Assembly (NCBI RefSeq): GCF_047948215.1
Contig: NC_134464.1
Location: 3,916,001-3,980,000, forward strand
Source: Lycorma delicatula
Taxonomy: Eukaryota; Arthropoda; Insecta; Hemiptera; Fulgoridae
DNA: 64,000 nt
Direction of reading: 5' to 3'
This document shows positions 12,166 to 24,899 of this stretch, piece by piece (positions within the stretch are counted from its first letter, which is position 1; the number at the start of each line of letters is the position of its first letter). Under the pieces are notes generated by a model that made no database searches, was not told the DNA's origin, and saw only the letters and a program-made list of their open reading frames with translations. Both the position numbers and the translations under genes were made by a program.

Positions 12166-12529
12166 AATATGTAAAGTTATGTAAAGTTTTTGATTATATT
12201 AATATATCACTGTCACCGTTGTACACTGACAAAGTTAGGGTTGTTATATATACGGTTGTAAACCGGATTTAATTTCCTTGGAAATAGATATCGTAAAAAG
12301 TACATTTATTATTAACATACATCTTCTTTACACAGTATTATTGTTATTTCAAGTTGTTTTTCTTCTTTTTTTTCATTAGTTCAGTAATAAGTTTTTTATT
12401 AAATTTAAATTTTACCGTCTACTTGTCAAATAAGGAAATTTTTATTTAACAATTTATCACATTTTACTTTACGGTTTATTATTAAAAACAAAAATATAAT
12501 AATTTATATACGCGTCTATAATATATATA

Positions 12530-12531
12530 TT

Positions 12532-12585
<54 letters not shown>

Positions 12586-12587
12586 AA
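12530..12587. repeat. 58 bp perfect palindrome, (TA)22 core
   Basis: ttttgaa, then 22 TA units, then ttcaaaa. The whole 58 bp equals its own reverse complement, so it can extrude as a cruciform. Confidence 0.95.
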
Positions 12588-12979
12588 CAATATTTGATTA
12601 TGGTGGTGGTAGTATGTTATGTATCTTACATCTTGATTAAAAAAATGTGTTACGTAAGTAAATTAGCATCTGTTTTAACATATTTATTAAATATTAGGAC
12701 TTGTTTACTACAGGGATTGTTTAAATTAAATTTTTGAAATACTTGGATGATAGAGTGAGAAGATAGATGGCATTTTATATCGAAGGGTTTTGAAACTTTT
12801 GTATATTTTTTATTTACTCGTATTCTTCGGATTATACAAACCAATAATAATACGTTTAATTATAGACTGTTTCCACCTATTTGCTTCGAATTTAAAAAAA
12901 AAGTATTTGTTTATACAGATTCTCTGAAATTCGCGGGTAGTTTAACAGAATCCTCACTTCAAATTAGAAAAAAGCCGTT

Positions 12980-13400
12980 TGTCCGGAGACGCGTTTTGTT
13001 TTCGATCTATTGTAAATTTTTTGTTTAGTAGTGCAGTACCGGGTGTGAGCAGATTTTTACAGTCTACTCGGACGCTTAGAGAAATGGGTTTCTGCAGATT
13101 GAACATTCGGAGGGCCTCATTTTCCGACCGGATGGAGCCCCTCCGCATCGTGCAGAAGTCGTGCGCTCATCGACAGGTAATCAGAAGGCCGAATAGGCAG
13201 AAAAACTCCTACGGCTCGGCCACCGCGAAGTCCCGAATCGACCCCGATGGATTTTTTCTTTTGGAGGTACCTAAGACATCGTACACCAGGAAAAATCCAG
13301 ACGTTCGACCATCTGCGCCAAAGAACGCCTTTCGTAGAAGAGATTTCTGCAGATTTACTCCTCAGAGCGTAAATTATCGGTTTGACCTTACACCGTAAAC
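12980..13400 (+). pseudogene. Mariner-like transposase relic, C-terminal half
   Basis: Plus-strand frames read FRPDGAPPHRAEVVRS (second catalytic Asp region, about 13120-13165). Then comes RPPRSPESTPMDFFFWRYL (about 13216-13275), the PPRSPD...PxDFF block holding the third catalytic Asp, followed by a decayed tail. Frames shift between these blocks. The longer open frame at 12979-13398 is in a different frame and only overlaps by chance. The N-terminal DNA-binding domain and first catalytic Asp are absent. The fragment lies tail to tail with the minus-strand mariner relic that follows. Confidence 0.75.
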
Positions 13401-13434
13401 AGTGCCTATTATTGAGACATATACATATCTCAAT

Positions 13435-14115
<681 letters not shown>

Positions 14116-16640
14116 ATTAATGTAATAACCAAAATTTAATTTAACTCCGTACGTTTTTTGGACACTGTATTATTTAGTAACTAAAAAGAACACACGTTGA
14201 ATGAAAATAGCTCGGTGTCCTTTTTTTCTCTTGAAGAAGATGGACGTGCTTCTTTTTTCACTAGAGTTTATTTCAAATGAATATATTAATATTACTATCC
14301 TCTTTATTTCCTTATACAGCTTAATAAATGAAGTACTTGATATCGCCAAAAGATGGCAAGTTGCAGAATTTAAAAAAATTTGAACTATCTCTTTTTTCCT
14401 GTAATCTTTGTATAGGCTAAAAAAAGATAGGATAAGTAAAAAGACGGTTAAACGATCTTTTAGTTTTTTGTTTTGCCTTTATAATTCTTTTTTGTGATTA
14501 TTATATCGTTGTTTTTGTATAACTAGTTTTTATTATTTTGTTTTTAAATTGTACCGGTAAGATAAAATTTACGAATTTAATTTTAACGTTTAGCGATTCT
14601 ATTCTATAATCGATGGTGGTAATCCGCCGGTATATTCGCCCGTAAATTAAAAAATAAAGAAATTTTTGCGATTTTGATCCGAGGGGAAGCGCGGGTTTGT
14701 TAGCAGTATTAAACTGTTTCGACAGGTAAAATTTAATAAATATATTTTCAAGTTAAGATCTACCGACGGGATATCTAATTCGCAGAATAAGAAAAGTTAT
14801 AGGCCGACTAGGAAGGTATGGAAGTTATACTTAAGATTAGGACCGCATTACTAAAAACAAAGGATTCGTTCGCTACTAACCGGTTATACGATCTGCTTCG
14901 TTGAACACAGCCTGAGGTTTTTACCGTGCAGTTGTAATCGAAGTAACTATTCCATTAGCAGCTGCACACTTCATCGAAAAAATATATAGGTATCAAATAA
15001 CAGTACTACGATCTCAGAGTGTTTCACGAGTATTTTAATCGAAGAAAATGCGATAGCGATGAAATCGCAGGTGAAAAGATGCCATAACCTTGCTAGAAAT
15101 AAAATCTGAGACCGACTGATCAAGAAGCCAGCCGCTATACCTACTGGCTCCTTGGATTGTGATTTATCAATTCTGATATCTTTTTATCCGTGTTTATAAG
15201 TTATAACATATTCAAGTAAAAGTACGATTCCTTTAAATTTTTAGAAAATGATTTTTCGATATATCTTTAACGGTGGTTCCACCGTTAAAGATCGTTTTTT
15301 TTACGTTCACTATACTTCAGCTATTTAGCGTTATTATTATTATTATTTAAGAAACTGGCCGGCGCTGCTTTTTCTTTATTACATGACTGGTGTTTCCTTA
15401 CGTACTTTGTGTTAGTACACTGTATTATGTAGAATATTTGTTGGAACGTCGGGCAAAGAAAATGTAAAAAGATGTAAAGTAAAGTATACGTTCAGCAGGA
15501 AAAAGGAATAGTGAAGTAGTACTCTTGTATACTTGCCTTGTAAAGTGGTAGTTTTGTGCATATAAAATGGTGTCAACGGGCCGCTTAAAGAAAAAGAAAG
15601 AAAAAACTGTTTAACGGTCGCGTTCCTGTTAAGTGTCACTCTCGTAGGAAGAAAACAATGCATTTTGTAGTCTGGTGAAATTAAAGTTTACAAAATTATA
15701 GATTTGATCCGTTATAACTTTATTTAAACTTTTTTTTATCACACCTTAATAGAATATTATGTTTGTTGCGTGTGAATACTTACTTACATCCTTACGTAAT
15801 TATTTTATTTTTTTTTTGATGCGACCGATTTTCGTTAAGGAAAAAAATGCCTCGTATTCTTGAGATCATAAAAACTCAGTTTTGTTGAATATAATTTTAA
15901 AACAAAAATAACGGTTTTGAGCGATCCAAATTTACGTCGGGTATTTTATAGCGCCCAGATTTTTGGTACGTATGCGTTTGTCCAAAATATATGTTGTAAC
16001 GGTCGGGTCAAAAATCATTTTCCCCTGTAAGTTAAAACGATGAAGAAAAAACTTTATAATAAAAGATTTTATTATTACACTTAAATATATTTCAGAGGAA
16101 GTGCTTAAAATATCGACCTTCTGCCCATATGTGTTCAGGTCAGCGTTTAACCGCTGAATTACGTACATTTCCTATTTAAAAAAAACCTCGACGTTTAGAT
16201 TTTTTCCTACATTTAGATTTGAGGGAAATATTAGGTTTCACCATTACTCGGAACGAAAAAATTGCAAGGCGTCAAATCACATGAACATGTTAACGATTTA
16301 ATTTAATCTCAGAACTTGATACGCTTATTAATGTATATATATATTTGCTGTAGCGACAAAGTTGTTTCAGATAACAACAAATTAACAAAGTTAATCGGCG
16401 TAATTAATTAGAGAACCGGGTATATTACTCGTGAACGTATAATGTTTACATAATACAAGCAAAGATAATATAGGTGGCGCAACCGGCTTTGATGCTTAGT
16501 GTCGCGGCAGCGACAACCGCACGGCGAATCATTCTACTATACTAACAGCGAATGGGCTGTAAGAAGTCGGTAAGATGTATTTTGGTGTTAGTATTGGATC
16601 GCAAAACATAATTCTTTGAGATTTTAATCGCTTCGATGTA
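14116..16640. other. AT-rich intergenic DNA, no gene seen
   Basis: Nothing recognisable apart from the 14 bp palindrome at 15263-15292. Open frames (for example 15412-15663 minus) look like chance frames. Confidence 0.5.
15263..15292. repeat. Perfect 14 bp inverted repeat, 2 bp loop
   Basis: atctttaacggtgg, tt, ccaccgttaaagat; followed at once by a T run on the plus strand. It resembles a bacterial terminator in form only; in this setting it is probably a small foldback. Confidence 0.9.
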
Positions 16641-16719
16641 TAGCTAATATTTTGGACATTATTATAAATTTATTTTGGACATCCACAGCGTGGCAATGGA
16701 GGCCTCCAGAGCCCCGCAG

Positions 16720-16790
16720 TGTCGGGTCGGCGTTGATCGTCTTCCGCCTGGGTGCGGCCGAGGCGGGTCTCCCGGAGCGATACCGCGTCC
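16720..16790 (+). repeat. GC-rich block shared with 25095-25165, copy 1
   Basis: gtcgggtcggcgtt through a gcggccgaggcgg core and tctccc to agcgat aligns with 25097-25160 at roughly 80 per cent by eye with one small gap. It is much more GC-rich than its surroundings. It joins directly onto the broken end of a mariner relic. Confidence 0.65.
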
Positions 16791-17560
16791 ACAAACTTTT
16801 AGAAATGATTTTTTCACCGAAAAAATCCTGTAGTATCCGTAGTAGAGCGAGCCGTACGGCAAGTGGTGCTGTCTTGTTGCAACCGGCAGTCTTGCTTATC
16901 CTCTTGCAGTACAGCTATGAACTGTCGGATAAGTTCTGGGTAGAAGGCAGCATCCACAGTTTTTTAAAAACGTCCTATTATTTGTCGCCTTTAAACTGAA
17001 CCAAACGCCTATTTTTTACGGATGTAGAGGAGCTTCAAAGAAAATGTTTGGGTTTTTAATGTACCCCATGTCCGGTAGTTCTGACTTATCGTACTCGCTA
17101 AGGTGAAACCACCCTTTATCTGTGAAAAACACTTATCTAAATGTCCATTGCCGCCTCCAATGAAGTTCTTCAACCGTTGACAATAGTGAACCCTTTTGGC
17201 ACGATCAGCATTAATTAGCTCGTGGAAAACCTGCGTTCGATACGGACTGTTATCCGTATTTCAGCAGTCTTCTCTCTGCAGCGTGAGCTGAACCTAGTGA
17301 AGCGTTCTTTTCGCGGCTTAGTCTCTGCAAATATTAGGAAGAAATCGTGTAACTGCCGCTTTAATGATCTGCACGACCTGCGTCGTTGTGCCCGACATCT
17401 GTATCGGACACATTTCTGGTCTAACACCGAACGTGTTTCACGAAATGCTTTAACTAACTTCTAAATAAGACTTATAACCGGTGCTTTGTTTTCAAATTTC
17501 TCCCTGAACATTCGCCGGCGCACATGAGATTTCGTCTTTAAATTAAATACGTTTCCATCA
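16790..17560 (-). pseudogene. Mariner-like transposase relic
   Basis: On the minus strand, from high to low coordinates: VRRRMFREKFENKAPVISLI and KLVKAFRETRSV (HTH, about 17530-17420), RVHYCQRLKNFIGGGNGHLD (about 17190-17130), a SQNYRTWGT block (about 17070) and RRQIIGRFLKNCGC (about 16985). These are followed by QEDKQDCRLQQDSTTC (second catalytic Asp, about 16895-16850) and GFFGEK-like text to about 16800. The order matches mariner-type transposases carrying the insect DUF4817-type HTH. Stops and frameshifts are frequent. The PPRSPD block is missing: the sequence switches to an unrelated GC-rich repeat at 16790. Confidence 0.75.
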
Positions 17561-17760
17561 CGAATATACGTTTTCAAACAGTTAACCGCATTTTAACGAC
17601 ACACGATTACTCAAACTCGTTTAAAAGCCCTCGCTCGACACAGACCGGCAGTACAAAATGAAATGTGCAGGCATTAACAATTCTCTTCCCCATTTCATCG
17701 CCAGTCATACCAACAGTCTTCCTCATTATATGTGGACGACCCAGTAAATGCATTTTAAGA

Positions 17761-19032
17761 AAAATATGCATTTAGTATAAACTAGTGAGTAATGAGGCCT
17801 CTTAAGTTGAACACCTGTTTGTACAAATATGTTACACACACACACACACCGTTTTATTACGACCTGTAGCTGGATTACGTAATTTTCTTGAAATAGAGCA
17901 GTTTTTTAATTATATGTTGTAAATTATTATTTACATTTTACTTCTCTGTGTACTATATTGATGTAAATTTTATACAAAGGAAAAACAAATAACTCTGTAC
18001 TGTGTATAACCCAGAATGATTGTACAAAGTTGTAAACCGGAAACGGTATTATTTCCTGTCACGCTTTGCTCACTTATTCGCTCTTCGTATCCCGCATACT
18101 ACCTTTCTACGTATACGATGCAACATTATTGAATCGTTGACTATTTATGTAAAGCTGTTACGGTGAAAGTATACTCGTAGTTGTGGGTGTTTATGATGGA
18201 AAGAGATGCCGTATTAACATTAATGGTACTTAACTTCCGCTACGTTTTTATCCCGTCTTATGTATCGGTTGTTAATAATAATTAATCGAGCTATTGCGGT
18301 TCATTGTCCTTGGTTTTAATACGAAGAACAAGATTAATTCGTTTTTTTCATTCGGTAGTGATGATGGATTACATAGTGTTTTAAAATGTAAACATTTCTC
18401 ATCGTTCTGGAAGTTTTATTTGAATTAGGTTTGCTTGGAAATTAGACTATTTCAGACGAATCTGTGGTGATTTATTTTTTAGAGATCGCTATAAATATAA
18501 AAAAATGCGTACTAAACTAACGTAATTTAGAGAAATTAAATCTTGAAAAAAGAAATATCAGTGTTATAGAATATCCTTGCGTTTAATATAAAACGAGTTA
18601 AAGCTGAAAGCGTTAAAACGTTATGTGGTTTCGTTATTCGGCAGTAAAATTTGTATGTAAATAATAGCTTTTGATAAGAAATGTGTGTTTTCAAATATTT
18701 AGTGACGATCGCGTATTACGAGCCATGAGAGTCTGTGTCAAGTGAATTGTATAGAAAAAGTTGTTTTAGGACGGCAAAAAACGAGAATGCCGCCATATTT
18801 CGGGCGTGTAATTGTAATTGCAAAATTTTGTCTATTACTGTGAAGACACGTAAAATCTGTAGAATAGGTTCTTGTTGGCATTTTTTTTTTTTGTGCGATC
18901 GATATTGTGAATTCGGATTATCTTTCAGTTTATAACAGTAAAACCTGTGTTATCTCGTCGTTTCGTTAAGAAGATTCCATATTTCATCCGGTAAAAAAGG
19001 AAGAGTAATATATTGTCGCGTGTTAGTACATG
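17761..19032. other. AT-rich intergenic DNA, no gene seen
   Basis: Only a short (CA)n at 17836-17849 and an imperfect hairpin around 17745-17785 were noticed. Confidence 0.5.
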
Positions 19033-19988
19033 CAATTTGTCATCAAAATAGGCTATATTTGAAAATCCTTACCTACCGATTGAACTTTTGTCCATGCGTT
19101 AGGGGTGATGAGGGAAGCTCAGATTTTTAGCATCCTCCCTCCCATAGATTTTTGAAAAACTCAAAAAATTTTTGAAATGCGTTTTTCTCTGAATCTACGT
19201 ATTTTAGAGAAAAGTTTTTCAAACAAAAAATGTAGAGGACAGTCACCTCTACAATTAATGTCTGTGAAGTTATGCCGCAAAATTTGAAATTGAAATACTA
19301 GGTGGCGCTGAAGTTGTAAAAATCGTGTTTTTTCGGTTTTTTCACAGGAAAAAATTGTTTTGTCGTCCGTATTGCATTTGGAAAAGTTGTTAATCTCAAA
19401 AACACAAAGAATTTTTATTTTAACAATTTTCTTGTACGACTTAGCATTTCAGAGTTATAGCGGTACAATGTGAACGCAGCGGTCCTATTGTTTCTGTAGC
19501 CGGGGAGATGGCATTGTTCAGCGACAAGACCGGTTTCGAACGCGTGCCCAATTCACAACATTTTCACAAGCTACAGCTCCAAAACGGTAAGTCTTATAAG
19601 AAAATTGTTTAAATAAAAGTCGTCTGTTTTTTGAGATTAACAACTTTTCCAAATGCAATACAGACGAAAAACAAATTTTTCCGATGAAAAAACCGGAAAC
19701 AGGCGATTTTTAGAAATTCAGCGCCACCTAGTATTTTAATTTCAAATTATACGGCATAACTTCAAAGACAAATTGTAGAGAAGAATGTCCTTTACATTTT
19801 TTGTTTGAAAAACCTTTCTCTAAAATGCATAAATTCAGATAAAAACGCATTTCAATAACTTTGTGAGTTTTTCAAAAATCTATGGGGTGGGATGTTAAAA
19901 ATCTGGAGTTAACCTTCCCTCATCGCCCCTAACGTATGGAAAAAACATCAATCGGTAGGTAAGGATTTTCAGATAAAATTACAAATTG
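19033..19988. mobile_element. 956 bp foldback element (two ~440 bp inverted arms)
   Basis: Left arm 19033-19475 is the imperfect reverse complement of right arm 19553-19988, with about 77 bp between them. Paired landmarks are caatttgt / acaaattg at the outer ends, aaaatccttacctaccgatt / aatcggtaggtaaggatttt, atagatttttgaaaaactca / tgagtttttcaaaaatctat, tactaggtggcgctga / tcagcgccacctagta and tgcatttggaaaagttgtta / taacaacttttccaaatgca. By eye the arms are roughly 80-85 per cent identical. The spacer is GC-rich (ggtcctattgtttctgtagc, then cggtttcgaacgcg). No coding sequence is present. It fits a long-arm foldback or MITE; target duplications were not evident. Confidence 0.9.
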
Positions 19989-20865
19989 ACTACTATGTTT
20001 CGTGCGGCTCGATCAGGATATTGAGAGGTGGTTGACAATTTAGAATGTTGATATAATTACAATTTACTGATTTAAAATGTTCAAATTACAACCGGGTAAA
20101 TTAATAATAATAACAACGGTGATAATAACGATTATAATTCACAATAATAAAACGGTTAACGAACACAAATATTAATATAGTAATTACATCCACAGTAATA
20201 GTCAGGATAAAAGTAATAAAATAATTATACGACATAAAACATAACATAATCAAAACAGTGAGAATGACATAAAAATAGAGTAATCAGCAAAGAGTAGCAG
20301 TCAAAAATATTACACTTCAAATAGCGGTAATAATGTCAATAGTAAGTGATAAATACAGATTATACATAAGACAGAGTTCAAAATAAGTAATCGTTCGGAG
20401 TTTGTTCCAGGTATATAAACAGAAACCTAGAAGTATTCAGACCCGTTAACAAAAGAAACCGCTAGTATTATATTAACAAATAATCGTATAGCGTTCACTT
20501 GCAAATACTTTTGGTATCTACCCTAACGGTTTACGAATGAAGTCTATCGCATTATTTCTTTCGCTAATACGCTTACAGTTTTACTGAAACTCACCGGTAA
20601 TATTTCTTGTTTACTGGAGTTACTAGTGGCGTCACCTTAATCGTATCGAACCGCATACTCTTCTCATCGGACCGATGTCTTGCACACTCGTCTCGCAGAC
20701 TCACACCTGTGACTCTCCTCGCCGGACCGTCGTCGTAATTTGTCGCGTGGACCGGTTCGCAGAACTCCGTCGAACCCTCACGACTCCACAAAACTCGCAG
20801 CCTCTTTTCGCGGGCCAGAGGCACCCTCTTCTGGCCCCGTGCTGTATAATTTTTCTTTCCTACAA

Positions 20866-20899
20866 GAAAGTAATCTTACTTAAGAGTAAGATTACTTTC
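20866..20899. repeat. Perfect 15 bp hairpin, 4 nt loop
   Basis: gaaagtaatcttact, taag, agtaagattactttc. The flanks (tttcc on the left, ggaag on the right) can extend the stem across a bulge. Confidence 0.95.
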
Positions 20900-21234
20900 A
20901 GGAAGTAAATTGTACAGAACTTTTGGGAATTCCGAGCTGTTATTTTCGCTGTTAAAATTCTGTTTTACCCTGATGAACGTCTGGTGTACTTTATTTATTT
21001 GCGGGTGGAAGGAATGAGGTTTGATCTCCTTTTTCCCCTTTGAAATCTTTTTCATCGTGTAGTTAAACAATACACACTAGAATTACGATTTAAATGTGTT
21101 GAGGATTTTTTGTGAAATTGTATTGCAATTTTTTCGGTGGGTGTTTGAACTCGATGAGCTTTACTTTGTAGTGTGATTTGATCTTTGCATTGTTTCATAT
21201 CTAGAAGTGGTGGAGGAGGATGAGGAGGTGCAGT

Positions 21235-21255
21235 TGTAGTAGTAGTAGTAGTAGT
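21235..21255. repeat. (GTA)n microsatellite
   Basis: Seven or so tandem GTA units; a similar tract lies at about 39070-39092. Confidence 0.9.
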
Positions 21256-23530
21256 GTAGTAACAACAATAATAAGAGTATACTCTCCATACTTATTCAAG
21301 GGACGCTTAAATGTCACCACTTAATACTCTTTGATTCTTCCCGGGTTCTCCCTTCTTTACTCATTTCCATCTTATTTATTTTGTGACAGGAAATCTCTTA
21401 GCTCTCCTCTTTTTGATTACTGTCTGCTTCTTTCCAATTCTTTACTTTTACCTACGCGAATACGATGCGTGTATACTGGTGTTTATGAAAACCATTTGTC
21501 GAATTTCAAACCGATATTTATCTGGAAAGTTGTTTCATTCGTTTTACGTATAGCGTTTTTGTCATATCCCGTTTTGTATTGATATTTTCAGTAAAAATAT
21601 TATTTATTCTTTATTATCTGTCGGAACCAAATTACGGTTTGAACGGTCACACTTTACCGTTATATATGATGTACAAATGCCTACAGAAACGACGATATAG
21701 AGAACAAAATTTCTGATTTCATTCGATCAACTTTACCGTATGAGATTACATTGACGTATCCTACTCCAGTACGACGGATTATATTTTTCTAAACTTAACC
21801 CCGGTATACCGAATTGTCGGTGATGCGTCTTTCGTTCGAATGACGCATCATTCGATAGTAAAAACCTCTCTAATAATAAACTTTCCGATCGGTAAAATAT
21901 CTCGGGTCTGTATATCGCTATCGGACGTAACCGATTTATTTATTTGTTTTTTTGTAGTTCTTGCGGTAGTAAATCTTTCAATAATTGTTAATAGAGATTT
22001 AATCCAAGAAAGCGGTTCTTTTGACCTCTTGTGATTCCAAATCTCTTGCCTGGAAAGTGGAAACCTGAAAAAATATCGTTACTTATTTGAATTTTGTTTT
22101 GTTTGGTTTATCTCTAGGCATTTTTCTTTTATTTATATCTTAAAATAATTAATTACCGATATAAAATACTACTAGAAGTTTAGAAAAAGTTGTTAACAAT
22201 CATATATTATACAAAAGAGTACCGTTAGTTCGGGTACAGCGGTAAGAACATCAAAATTGTTTACAAAAACAATATTATTGCTTTTGTGGAGCTTGAAAAC
22301 TTTTTGTAGCGTTAAAACGAGTGAGTTACTGGAAATGGAGTAATTTATTTAAACATTGAAAAGTTGTGTCGTGTGTATTTCACAGACAACGATAACGGCT
22401 GCATGCGATTAGGAAATTTTGATTTTATTTCATTGATATTGCTGCCGATTAAATTTAATAATAAACCGATACGAATTTAACATAGATCAGTAATAATCAG
22501 CCCTGTTCTTGTTTTGTCGTTTAAAGTTTGACGTTTGTTTACGACAACCGGAGGAAAGTACCGGTGTGGAGTCTGAACTCAGTATGCAGACGTTTAGGTG
22601 GGCAGACTGTTTCATCGATTACTCTGTTACTCTTCTTCCTCTAAATCACAGTTTCACGCTTTTCAGAGAGGTAGGTAGGTAACAGCTGCCGGTTGCACTT
22701 CGTGGTTTCCCCCGCAAATTTGTTTTGCATTGCGTTTATTCTCTCTTCCGCTTTGTCGTTTTCCATCGCTCTCTATTTCGTTAAAATATACAGGAACGTT
22801 GAAAGCAGTCGCATACGTAATTTAATCCACCGAACGACATCATTAATCCTGTACGATAATTTTATTAAGTATCTTAGATAAAACTTTTTTCTGAAACCGT
22901 ATCCGGTTACTTCTTTCTAGTCCGATCGTTATAATTGTTCGTTATATTTTTTAAGCGTAAATCAAGTTTCATTACCGTTTTGTTAAGCGACGTATTAAAA
23001 ACTGATGTAGGCGATTTACTCCTAAAATCTGAGCAGCCTTTCCTAAAACAATTAAGATTTCCATGTCGGGGAAAATGAAAAGCAACAGGTTTTTCGGGTT
23101 ACATTCTACACTGAAACAAACGTATTTTCGTACTACAGCATGCCACAATAAAAAATGCAGATGTTCAGCTGAACAACAGCTCGTTCATTTCACGGACTGA
23201 TTATATAATTCTATAATAGTTTATATTTTTATTATTTCAGTTGTATATTACTGCTGATTTTTAATAATGTACGGCCGTTGTCGAGGAACGATATGTTAAA
23301 TAGAAATCCGTCGATGCACCCGAACGCGTCTATTTATTAATATAATTCACGTGTTATTTGAGTTCTTAGTTTTAAATCAAACTTAGGTTATATATCATTT
23401 AAAAAAAAAAGTTAATATGTTTCTCGCTTGAATATCGCTTTACTCTGATGCAGTAAAAGTTAGCTATGCTAGCTGTATAATATACGTTAAGTACGGTATA
23501 CTCTTATAAGATAATATGCTATTCCGGTTT

Positions 23531-24861
23531 TATAAATGGTCCGCCACGGGAAACTGAGGTTTTACAAATTAACGACACTCCACTATTTTAAGGTTAAAAA
23601 ATAATTTATTGGCAGAAATAAGTTTCTGAGATTATGCAGTTCGACTTACCTATGTACGAAAAAATAATATCGTTAAGATGGTGTCCATTTTCACGCTGAC
23701 AAATGTGGAGACGCTCTCTGAAGTTAGCCTCCACTCTCTCCAATAGTTGACGATCGATCTGAACGATGTTCTGCTTTATCGCTTGTCGCAGTTCGGCCGA
23801 TGTACGAGGTTTGATTTCATACAACAAAGACTTTAAATACCCCCGCAAGAAAAAGCACACATCGAAAGGTCTGGTGAGCGAGGGGGCCAATGCAGATCAC
23901 CGAATCTGGAGATAACGCGATTAGGGAACATTTGTCTAACAGCAGCCATCGACACTCGGGCAGTACGGGCCGTAGCTCCATCCTGTTGAAAATAAACATC
24001 TGGCAGATTGATTCGTCGTCGTCGTCTCAGCTCAGTTTTCAAGAATGCTTTCACCATATTTACGTAAATATCTACTGTTACGGTTACACTGTACCCCGTT
24101 TTCCTCAAAAAAGTAGGGCCCCACGATACCAAATTTCCCGACGCCGCACCACACCGTAACTTTGGGGCTGTGTAATGGTAAAATTCATGTAAAGTGCGTG
24201 GATTTTCACAGGCCCAGTATCGGAAGTTTTGACGATTCACAACACCGTTGAGATGAAAATGAGCCTCGTCGCTCATTATCAAAATCGCATTGGGCTCATC
24301 TTCCAAAATTTGGAGCATCGCTTCAGCAAAAGCTGCACGTTGCGGGTAGTCGCCCTCTGTTAACTTGTGCACAACTGACATTTTATAAGGGTGAAAACCT
24401 AAATCTCGGTGTAGAATTCGCCGCACTGAACTATTGGATATTCGTAGTGCTGCAGAACGCCTACAAACTGAACGTCTTGGACTAGTCTTACACGTTCCAC
24501 GTTCTCCCGAACTGTGCGACGTGGTCCCGGTGGCTGCCTTTTCATTAGACTGCCTCCACTACGAAGGGCATTAACCCGTCGCAAAATGGTGCTCCGGCTC
24601 GGTATATCTCCACGCAGAGGAACGTTAAACCTTCGACGAAAGAGACGTTGAACTTCCGTAACTGATTCGCCGCTCCGCCCAAAACTGTCATACACGAAAA
24701 CGCGATGCTCCACATTCCAAAGAGGCATGATGGCAACTAAACAATGAACAAGCATAAACTGCAAGGTCAGACGAGTGACGCGCCGGCCTTGGCTTCCCTC
24801 TCCAACTCATATCGGATGCGTAATACCAACTTAAAAAACATCCGTTTCCCTTGGCGGACCC
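23531..24861 (-). mobile_element. Near full-length mariner-like element
   Basis: Ends carry inverted repeats: ggtccgccacgggaaac on the left (from about 23538) and, reverse complemented, ggtccgccaagggaaac on the right (to about 24859), matching for about 28 bp. Both are preceded by TATA-type sequence, compatible with TA target duplication. The total of about 1.33 kb is the usual size for mariner elements. The transposase gene inside runs on the minus strand and is listed separately. Confidence 0.85.
23606..24728 (-). pseudogene. Mariner-like transposase, two frameshifts
   Basis: The minus-strand start MPLWNVEHRVFVYDSFGRSG is at 24728. The HTH region includes VQRLFRRRFNVPLRGDIPSR and STILRRVNALRSGGSL. 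A frameshift falls near 24480; reading then continues as SVRRILHRDLGFHPYKM. First catalytic Asp lies in MSDEAHFHLNG (about 24270) and the second in FQQDGATARTA (about 23980). WPPRSPDLS follows. The second frameshift, apparently a one-base deletion, falls in the codon expected to hold the third catalytic Asp (about 23857), after which FFLRGYLKSLLYEIKP and an ELRQAI tail run to 23606. By my count 41 residues separate the second and third catalytic positions. Function would be cut-and-paste transposition in the nucleus; this copy is dead, but only lightly damaged. Confidence 0.9.
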
Positions 24862-24872
24862 TATATATATTA

Positions 24873-24892
24873 TACACACACACACACACACA
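24873..24892. repeat. (CA)n microsatellite
   Basis: Short CA tract immediately beyond the mariner right end, preceded by a TA tract. Confidence 0.9.
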
Positions 24893-24899
24893 TACATAC

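Larger units (their letters stand above)
19989..23530. other. AT-rich intergenic DNA with a hairpin and microsatellite, no gene seen
   Basis: 20590-20840 is a GC-richer patch with overlapping short open frames on both strands but no family that I recognise. The hairpin at 20866-20899 and the (GTA)n at 21235-21255 are listed separately. The rest shows nothing. Confidence 0.45.

Noticed and set aside
12979..13398. Open frame of 139 codons on the plus strand as a gene
   Set aside because: The mariner catalytic blocks are read in the neighbouring frames of the same DNA, so this frame is a shadow of the relic.
14281..14320. Further family A copy (tttatttccttatacag as at the start of copy 1)
   Set aside because: The match stops after about 17 bases and no family A body follows.
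23890..24159. 89-codon plus frame
   Set aside because: Antisense shadow of the mariner transposase.
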